Below, one piece after another: positions 58,610 through 64,000 of a stretch of DNA of 64,000 nucleotides. The number at the start of each line of letters is the position of its first letter. Within the stretch, counting starts at the first letter, position 1. The stretch is from positions 2,180,342 to 2,244,341 of the forward strand of contig CP001673.1 in NCBI GenBank assembly GCA_000023725.1, read 5' to 3'. The translations under genes were made by a program, and so were the position numbers. The notes beneath the pieces are model-generated. The model was given only the letters and a program-made list of their open reading frames with translations. It had not been told where the DNA came from and made no database searches. Source of the stretch: Flavobacteriaceae bacterium 3519-10. GTDB lineage: Bacteria > Bacteroidota > Bacteroidia > Flavobacteriales > Weeksellaceae.

Positions 58610-58969
58610 TTATAAGGTAAGTGTTCGGATCCTGTTAAAAAGTACATATCCTAAAAGGAATCCCACCGTGTCTGCTAAGAGGTCAAGGTTTTCGAGCGAC
58701 CTGCCAAGCCCCATCTCATCCTGCAAAATTTCCGTGAGTAAAGAGTACATTAACATGATCTCTATATAGTATATGAATTTTACTTTGGGAAAGGCTGCCA
58801 TAAAGCAAAAACCCAGTAAAGCAAAAATACTAAGATGCAGTAATTTGTCAATACCGTCGAACATAAACAGAAAATGTAAAGTTTCGACGCCTGGACGCAA
58901 CAGCATATAAGTAAGAAATGCCCAATAAATGGGCAATATCTTTTTGAAAAGTTTCGAAATTTTATCCAA
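58610..58969 (-). CDS. VanZ-like small membrane protein
   Basis: This 119-residue protein has about four membrane helices and the VanZ-like pattern: [16 protein letters not shown] near residue 40, then [19 protein letters not shown] with an acidic pair, and [16 protein letters not shown]. VanZ domains are linked to teicoplanin resistance only in the name-giving case; most members have no known function. It overlaps gcvH by 8 bases, a frequent arrangement in this group as I recall. Confidence 0.85.
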   Translation of the reverse strand: MDKISKLFKKILPIYWAFLTYMLLRPGVETLHFLFMFDGIDKLLHLSIFALLGFCFMAAFPKVKFIYYIEIMLMYSLLTEILQDEMGLGRSLENLDLLADTVGFLLGYVLFNRIRTLTL

Positions 58970-59339
58970 GCGATTCCTGGTATTGCTCAGCAGTAATCAG
59001 TTCGGAAGTATCTGCGTCGTCACCGATTTCAAGTTTTATAATCCAGCCTTTCCCGTAAGGGTCGGAATTCAGAAGTTCTGGCTGACTTTCAAGTTCGCTG
59101 TTGAGCTCGACTACAGTGCCCGAAACGGGTAAAAACAGGTCGGAAACCGTCTTCACTGCTTCAACACTCCCAAAAACATCGCCGGCGGAAAGCTCGTCGT
59201 CCACAGTATCTACATCCACAAAAACAATATCGCCAAGTTCGCCCTGTGCGAAATCTGTTATTCCTATCGTAGCTACGTTGCCATCAATCCTCACCCATTC
59301 GTGATCTTTGGTGTACTTTAATTCAGACGGTGTATTCAT
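58962..59339 (-). CDS. gcvH: Glycine cleavage system H protein
   Basis: This 125-residue protein carries the lipoyl arm of the glycine cleavage complex and shuttles the aminomethyl group between P, T and L proteins. The lipoylated lysine is Lys63 in [12 protein letters not shown]. Other marks are the N-terminal [12 protein letters not shown] and [17 protein letters not shown]. None of gcvP, gcvT or lpd is nearby. It overlaps the VanZ-like gene by 8 bases. Confidence 0.97.
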   Translation of the reverse strand: MNTPSELKYTKDHEWVRIDGNVATIGITDFAQGELGDIVFVDVDTVDDELSAGDVFGSVEAVKTVSDLFLPVSGTVVELNSELESQPELLNSDPYGKGWIIKLEIGDDADTSELITAEQYQESLG

Positions 59340-59466
59340 TTTCTTTGATTTTTATTTTTCCAAAATTAATTAAAAAATATCAGACCGGCGAAGTTTGAAT
59401 GAAGTTTAGAAAGACACCGCCGCGATTCTGAAATTTAAAACAAACTATATAAAGTGCGGGATTTAA

Positions 59467-59474
59467 TATCTTTG
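59467..59474 (+). promoter_or_regulatory. -7 element for the aldehyde dehydrogenase gene
   Basis: TATCTTTG fits TAnnTTTG, 50 bases before the ATG. No TTG at the standard spacing. The leader has two similar TTAAxACAAAC-type stretches. Confidence 0.45.
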
Positions 59475-59524
59475 TTAAGTTAAAACAAACCACTTTATCA
59501 AAGTTTAACACAAACAACAATATA

Positions 59525-60811
59525 ATGGCAACCCAAAATAAATTAGAAATAGCTGACAGCGCCTTTAAAAAATGGAAAAGCGTCAACTTCAAAACCAAGC
59601 AGACTTTACTTAAAAAACTTGCTGATCTCCTTGATAAGAATGCCGAGAAGTATGGGCAGAACATCACAAAAGAGATGAATAAGCCCATCTCACAATCAAT
59701 TGCCGAAATAGAAAAGTGTGCGCTGATGACGAGATATTATGCCGAAGCCGAAAATGTGCTGCAGCCGGAAAAGATTTCCACTGAGTTTCGTATTTCGGAG
59801 GTGCATTACGTTCCGATGGGCGTAATTTTGGGCGTGATGCCATGGAACTTCCCGTTCTGGCAGGTATTGCGGTTTGCAGTTCCGGCAGTTCTGGCAGGCA
59901 ATACAGTTGTGCTGAAGCATGCTTCAATCTGTTTCGGCAGCGGAAAACTGATGGAGAAACTGTTTCTGGATGCTGGATTCCCAAAAGGTATTTTTCAGAA
60001 CCTCGAAATTGGGCACGCCGAAGTAAAATCGGTATTGGAGAACCCGGTTATTAAAGGCGTAAGTTTAACCGGCAGCGAAAAAGCCGGCGCTGAAGTAGCC
60101 TCCATTGCCGGGAAAAACATTAAGAAATCACTTTTGGAACTTGGTGGTAGCGATGCTTTTATCGTTCTGGACGATTCCAACCTAAAAAAAGCAGCAAAAA
60201 GCGGTGCAAAAGCCCGGCTCGCCAACTGCGGACAAGCCTGCAACGCCGGAAAAAGGTTTATTATTCAGAAAAACGTGGAGAAAGAATTTCTGCCTCTGTT
60301 TATTAGCGAATATCAGAAATACGTGCCCGGCGATCCGATGGATAAATCGACCAAGTTAACCGGAATGGCGCGGCCTGACCTCGCCGACGAACTCGAAAAA
60401 CAATATAAAAAAGCGCAAAAGCACGGCGCAAAAATTATTCTGCCCTTGAAAAGAGTGTCAGATTACGAATTCGAGCCGGGTTTAATTAAAGTAAAGAAAG
60501 GGAATCCTATTCTTCAGGAAGAACTTTTCGGGCCACTCGGAATTGTGATGAGTGCAAAAGATGACAGCGAGGCGCTGGAACTGGCGAACGATATCCCGTT
60601 CGGGCTCGGAAACTCAGTGTGGACTAAAAATAGAAAAAGACAAAAATTCTTCAGCGAAAATCTGGAATCCGGCACGGTGAGCATTAACAAAGAAACCAGT
60701 TCGGATCCAAGGCTTCCGTTTGGTGGCGCAAAATCTTCAGGCTACGGCACCGAACTTTCGCTTATTGCGCTGAAAGAATTTGTAACCGCAAAAACGATTG
60801 TCGGAAATTAA
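59525..60811 (+). CDS. NAD(P)-dependent aldehyde dehydrogenase (succinate-semialdehyde type)
   Basis: This 428-residue enzyme oxidises an aldehyde to the acid with NAD(P). Sequence marks are VMPWNFPFWQVLRFAVPA, the cofactor loop LTGSEKAGAEVA, the general base Glu in LLELGGSDAFIVL and the catalytic Cys in NCGQACNAGKRFI. The overall pattern and the short length fit the Sad/GabD-like succinate-semialdehyde group. It lacks about 20-30 N-terminal residues compared with most family members, but the core is complete. It seems to be a single gene; the true substrate is unproven. Confidence 0.9.
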   Translation: MATQNKLEIADSAFKKWKSVNFKTKQTLLKKLADLLDKNAEKYGQNITKEMNKPISQSIAEIEKCALMTRYYAEAENVLQPEKISTEFRISEVHYVPMGVILGVMPWNFPFWQVLRFAVPAVLAGNTVVLKHASICFGSGKLMEKLFLDAGFPKGIFQNLEIGHAEVKSVLENPVIKGVSLTGSEKAGAEVASIAGKNIKKSLLELGGSDAFIVLDDSNLKKAAKSGAKARLANCGQACNAGKRFIIQKNVEKEFLPLFISEYQKYVPGDPMDKSTKLTGMARPDLADELEKQYKKAQKHGAKIILPLKRVSDYEFEPGLIKVKKGNPILQEELFGPLGIVMSAKDDSEALELANDIPFGLGNSVWTKNRKRQKFFSENLESGTVSINKETSSDPRLPFGGAKSSGYGTELSLIALKEFVTAKTIVGN

Positions 60812-60820
60812 GAAGGATCT

Positions 60821-62569
60821 TTACGGCGCACTTTCTTCCACTTCATGTTTCAGCTGCGATCTGTAAAGTGTTGAATAATAGCCGTTTTTGCTAAGGAGTT
60901 CGAGGTGTTTGCCTTCTTCCACAATTTTTCCGTGCTCCATCACTATTATTTTATCGGCCTTTTCAATAGTGGAAAGACGGTGAGCGATGATGATGGAAGT
61001 ACGGTTCTTTGTAATTTTATCCGTCGCACGCTGAATAAGTTTTTCACTTTCGTGATCAATCGAAGAAGTAGCCTCGTCGAGGATCAGGATTTTCGGATCA
61101 GACAGATATGCCCTCAAAAACGACAAAAGCTGCCTTTGCCCGAGTGAAATTGAAGAGCCGCGTTCGCGCACAACATATTCATAACCCCCGGGCAGACTTT
61201 CGATAAAATCGTCGACCCCAATATCTGCGGCAACAGTTTTTATCTTTTCTAAAGTAACCGATTCGTCACCAAACGAAAGATTCTCGAAAATGGTTCCATG
61301 AAAAAGAAATACATCCTGCAAAACCACGCCGATATGGCTGCGGAGATTATACAGCTCGTATTCTTTCAAATCAACATCATCCAACAGAATTTTTCCTGAA
61401 TTGATATCGTAAAGCCTCGTGATTAAACTGATGATCGTAGATTTTCCCGCGCCCGTTGCCCCCACGATGGCGGCCGTTTCTCCCGGATTTACTTTAAAAC
61501 TGATGCCCTGAAGGACGTTCTGGTTTTCATCATACGAGAAATAAACATCCTTAAATTCAATCTTCCCGTCGAATTTATCTTTTGATACTTTACCTTCATT
61601 AGGAAGTGCAAAATCTTCATCCATCACACCAAGTACCCTTTCGGCGCCCACAATACCGCGCTGAATGTTGTTGAAACGGTCGGCGATTTGTCTTAAAGGC
61701 CTGATCAGCATCGAGATGTACTGGATAAATGCGATGACGACACCCGCAGAAATAGTGATGTAACCGCCATAAAATAGAATAAACCCGATGAACAGCGACG
61801 AAATAAGTTCTACCACCGGAAAAAACAGGGAGAATATATAGACCGTTCTCAGCAATGCTGACTTTAACGTAATATTAATCGAATCAAATTTATCGAACTC
61901 AGCTTTTTGCCGGTTGAAAACCTGGATAAGCGACATGCCGGAAAGTCTCTCCTGCACAAAAGAGTTCTGATTTGCAGTCCACGTTCTTTCGTCGCCAAAT
62001 GCTTTCCGAAGTCTTTTCTGGAAAAACCGCGTGATTACAACCATCAGCGGCAATATCGCGAGTGAGATATAACTCAGATGCACATCAACCTGAAACATCA
62101 TAATCAGCACGAAAACGATACGCAGAATATCGCCGAACACCATTAAGAAACCGTCTGTATAAACCGTCGCGATGGTTTCTACATCGCCAACCGCCCGTGT
62201 AACGAGCTGCCCCACCGCCGTTTTATCGAAAAATGAGGTGCGGAAATAGATGAGTTTATGGTAAAGCCGTTCGCGGATATCGCGGATTACATTCTGGGAA
62301 ATAAAATTCGAAAAATAAACCAGGAAAAAGTTAAGGATCGTTTCCCCAAAAACCAGTGCAACCAGGATGTAAATATGCTTCATCATGAGGCCTTCATCGC
62401 GAAGCTTAATGATGTCGGAATCCACGATTTGCATCGTGAGATACGGCCGATAAGTTGAAATCACCGAAAGCAGAACCGAGATAATCAACGTGATGATAAA
62501 CCAGGAGCGGAATTTCATGCCGATCCGGAAAAGCCTTTTAATAATATCCCAGGTTGATTGTTTCTTCAT
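60821..62569 (-). CDS. ABC exporter (fused membrane and ATPase domains)
   Basis: I start at the ATG at 62569 (582 residues), since the upstream start at 62593 lies at the promoter element. Six membrane helices (about 20-310) are followed by the ATPase domain: Walker A GATGAGKST, signature SLGQRQLLSF, Walker B ILILDEATSS and switch IIAHRLST. It is a half-transporter of the MsbA/MdlB type, acting as a dimer to export lipids, drugs or peptides. The substrate is unknown. truA follows upstream on the same strand with 63 bases between. Confidence 0.93.
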   Translation of the reverse strand: MKKQSTWDIIKRLFRIGMKFRSWFIITLIISVLLSVISTYRPYLTMQIVDSDIIKLRDEGLMMKHIYILVALVFGETILNFFLVYFSNFISQNVIRDIRERLYHKLIYFRTSFFDKTAVGQLVTRAVGDVETIATVYTDGFLMVFGDILRIVFVLIMMFQVDVHLSYISLAILPLMVVITRFFQKRLRKAFGDERTWTANQNSFVQERLSGMSLIQVFNRQKAEFDKFDSINITLKSALLRTVYIFSLFFPVVELISSLFIGFILFYGGYITISAGVVIAFIQYISMLIRPLRQIADRFNNIQRGIVGAERVLGVMDEDFALPNEGKVSKDKFDGKIEFKDVYFSYDENQNVLQGISFKVNPGETAAIVGATGAGKSTIISLITRLYDINSGKILLDDVDLKEYELYNLRSHIGVVLQDVFLFHGTIFENLSFGDESVTLEKIKTVAADIGVDDFIESLPGGYEYVVRERGSSISLGQRQLLSFLRAYLSDPKILILDEATSSIDHESEKLIQRATDKITKNRTSIIIAHRLSTIEKADKIIVMEHGKIVEEGKHLELLSKNGYYSTLYRSQLKHEVEESAP

Positions 62570-62590
62570 ATTCTGTTTAAAAATTCTGCG

Positions 62591-62598
62591 CAAATTTA
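62591..62598 (-). promoter_or_regulatory. -7 element for the ABC exporter gene
   Basis: On the minus strand TAAATTTG fits TAnnTTTG, 21 bases before the ATG. No TTG at the usual distance. Confidence 0.4.
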
Positions 62599-62656
62599 CA
62601 GATTTTAGCGCGGAGTAGTCCGCAAAGGTTTGAGTCAGTCTGATAGTACTGATCCG

Positions 62657-63394
62657 TTAAACCCCAAAATCATAACCAACATCTACTAAAAACAGACCCT
62701 GCGCAGGTGCTGAAGTGCCTGCAAAACTGCGGTCTTTTGCTTCGATAATTTTCCTTAAATCCATAGGTTGAATTTTTCCGTTTCCGATTTCAACCATCGT
62801 ACCGACGATCGCACGCACCATATTTCTTAAAAACCGGTCAGCCGAGACCGTGAACTTCAGTTCATTCCCGTTCTGTTCCCAAAATGCTTTGTAAATTTTG
62901 CAGTTATTGGTTTTATTATCGGTGTGTAATTTAGAAAAACTTGTGAAATCTTCATACTCGAAAAGGATTCGGCATGCCTCATTCATTTTCCCGATTTCAA
63001 GCGTGCGGTTGCGGATCTGCCAGGAAAAATCCTGCGAAAAAGGATTTTTAGCCAATGAAATATAGTATTCGTAAGTGCGGAAAGTAGCATCAAATCTGGC
63101 GTGGAGGTCGTCTTTTACTTTAAAAATTCTTGAAACTGCAATATCCTGAGGCAGAAAACTGTTGAGTCTGTATGGCAGATTATCCTCCACGGCTATTTCC
63201 GTATCAAAATGCGCATACATCTTTTTGGCGTGTACGCCGGTATCGGTTCTTCCCGCGCCGGTTGTTTTAATTTCTGCACGAAGTAATGTCGAAAGTGCTT
63301 TTTCAAGTTCCTGCTGAATCGTGATTTCGCGGGGCTGAATCTGGTAACCGAAATAATTTTTGCCGTGATAAGAAAATTCAATAAAATATCGCAT
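62657..63394 (-). CDS. truA: tRNA pseudouridine synthase A
   Basis: TruA makes pseudouridine at positions 38-40 of the tRNA anticodon arm. The 245-residue protein has the catalytic Asp in GAGRTDTGVHAKKMYAHFD, and other TruA marks are RFDATFRTYEYYI and FLRNMVRAIVGTMVEIGNG. Length is normal. It precedes the ABC exporter gene on the same strand and is divergent from the phosphodiesterase gene. Confidence 0.97.
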   Translation of the reverse strand: MRYFIEFSYHGKNYFGYQIQPREITIQQELEKALSTLLRAEIKTTGAGRTDTGVHAKKMYAHFDTEIAVEDNLPYRLNSFLPQDIAVSRIFKVKDDLHARFDATFRTYEYYISLAKNPFSQDFSWQIRNRTLEIGKMNEACRILFEYEDFTSFSKLHTDNKTNNCKIYKAFWEQNGNELKFTVSADRFLRNMVRAIVGTMVEIGNGKIQPMDLRKIIEAKDRSFAGTSAPAQGLFLVDVGYDFGV

Positions 63395-63456
63395 GGCTGC
63401 AAATTTCTAAAATAATATCGGTAAATTTTAAGAAAAAATCGAGTTATTTGTGGCTT

Positions 63457-63951
63457 ATGAAAAAGATACTGCTACTCTCAGATACGCATTCGCACCTCGA
63501 CGAACGTATCCTCGAATATGCCGGACAGGCTGATGAAATATGGCATGGCGGCGATTTCGGGAATATGGAAGTTGTGGAAACGCTCGAAAAGATAAAACCG
63601 GTTCGTGGCGTTTATGGCAATATCGACGGTGACGGTATCCGCAGAGTTTTTCCGGAAGTTCTTCAGTTCAGATGCGAAGAAGTGGATGTGCTGATGATAC
63701 ACATCGGCGGCTATCCGGGCAGGTATTCGCCTTTGGCAAAAAAAGAAATTGGTGAGAGCAGGCCAAAATTATTTATCTCCGGACATTCACACATTCTCAA
63801 AGCGATGTACGACCAAAAAAACAATCTGCTTCATTTAAATCCGGGCGCATGCGGGAAATCCGGCTGGCACAAGGTAAGAACAATGATGCGCTTTGAAATC
63901 AGTGGCGACAAAATTGAGAATCTGGAAGTGATAGAACTGGGTTCCCGATAA
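63457..63951 (+). CDS. Metallophosphoesterase, YfcE/MJ0936 family
   Basis: I start at the ATG at 63457 (164 residues; MKKILLLSDTHSHLDERI). The metal-binding motifs are complete: SDTHSH, HGGDFGN, GNIDGD, HIGG and SGHSHI near residue 110. Such small phosphodiesterases cut phosphodiester bonds in small molecules with manganese; the natural substrate is not known. Codons and length are ordinary. A new reading frame begins 19 bases after the stop. Confidence 0.93.
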   Translation: MKKILLLSDTHSHLDERILEYAGQADEIWHGGDFGNMEVVETLEKIKPVRGVYGNIDGDGIRRVFPEVLQFRCEEVDVLMIHIGGYPGRYSPLAKKEIGESRPKLFISGHSHILKAMYDQKNNLLHLNPGACGKSGWHKVRTMMRFEISGDKIENLEVIELGSR

Positions 63952-63970
63952 TCTTATTATTTTATAAAAC

Positions 63971-64000
63971 ATGAGAGAAAAACTTCGCAACATGCCACTT
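63971..64000 (+). CDS. First codons of a gene cut by the window edge
   Basis: ATG at 63971 opens a frame reading MREKLRNMPL up to the edge. It follows the phosphodiesterase gene closely on the same strand, so it may be the next gene of the operon, but ten codons are too few to identify it or to be sure it is real. Confidence 0.3.
   Translation, partial: MREKLRNMPL

Overview
This window comes from the chromosome of a bacterium in the Bacteroidota, very probably the Chryseobacterium group of the Flavobacteriia (family Weeksellaceae). The evidence is a flavobacterial rRNA operon, a 16S 3' end in which the usual anti-Shine-Dalgarno core is altered, repeated promoters of the TTG-N19-TAnnTTTG type, a type IX secretion C-terminal domain, a TSP3-repeat OmpA protein, a TamB/TamL pair and a MetH split into two genes. 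Most of the sequence is ordinary core genome. I see no phage, insertion sequence, CRISPR array or defence island.

Layout. Positions 1-3400 hold a likely iron-uptake cluster on the minus strand (TonB receptor, Spy-like lipoprotein, truncated PepSY membrane protein). Positions 3577-7221 hold a composite repeat and the str operon (rpsL-rpsG-fusA-rpsJ). Positions 7524-14644, plus strand, carry an LRR surface protein, Dps, PncB, a secreted YCII protein, a DUF5995 protein, RmuC and a TrmH-type methyltransferase. Positions 14641-17522 contain a duplicated small-lipoprotein unit with a shared palindrome and a divergent two-gene membrane-protein/lipoprotein operon of unknown function. Positions 17459-21309, minus strand, carry 5-FTHF cyclo-ligase, a TrhO with an extra C-terminal domain, a GlmU-like protein and L31. 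Positions 21390-25971, plus strand, carry a beta-helix lipoprotein, MazG, AroA, an SDR and a secreted protein. Positions 26005-31079 are a methionine/folate operon (metH N-part, metH C-part, metF) behind a SAM-I riboswitch, with a second copy of the composite repeat forming the metF leader. Positions 31131-43302 contain a GH63-like glucosidase, OsmC, GNAT proteins, YebC, OmpA, SmpB, an ABC-F protein, RecJ and AroQ. Positions 43430-51845 are the tamB-tamL-yihY envelope block.

Positions 52209-58348 hold an rRNA operon on the minus strand: four promoter modules at a 137-138 bp period, 16S, tRNA-Ile(GAT), tRNA-Ala(TGC), 23S, 5S and terminator, followed by a decayed second 5S-terminator copy. Positions 58585-64000 carry VanZ-like, GcvH, an aldehyde dehydrogenase, an ABC exporter, TruA, a phosphodiesterase and the first codons of another gene.

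Systems that act together: the SAM riboswitch probably controls metH, and perhaps metF by read-through; TamB and TamL form one outer-membrane assembly machine; the str-operon proteins, L31, SmpB, YebC, TruA, TrhO, TrmH and the rRNA operon all serve translation. The least understood parts are the lipoprotein duplication with its divergent partner operon, the composite hairpin repeat, the ABC-F protein with one nucleotide site lost on both faces, and the remodelled rRNA operon ends.
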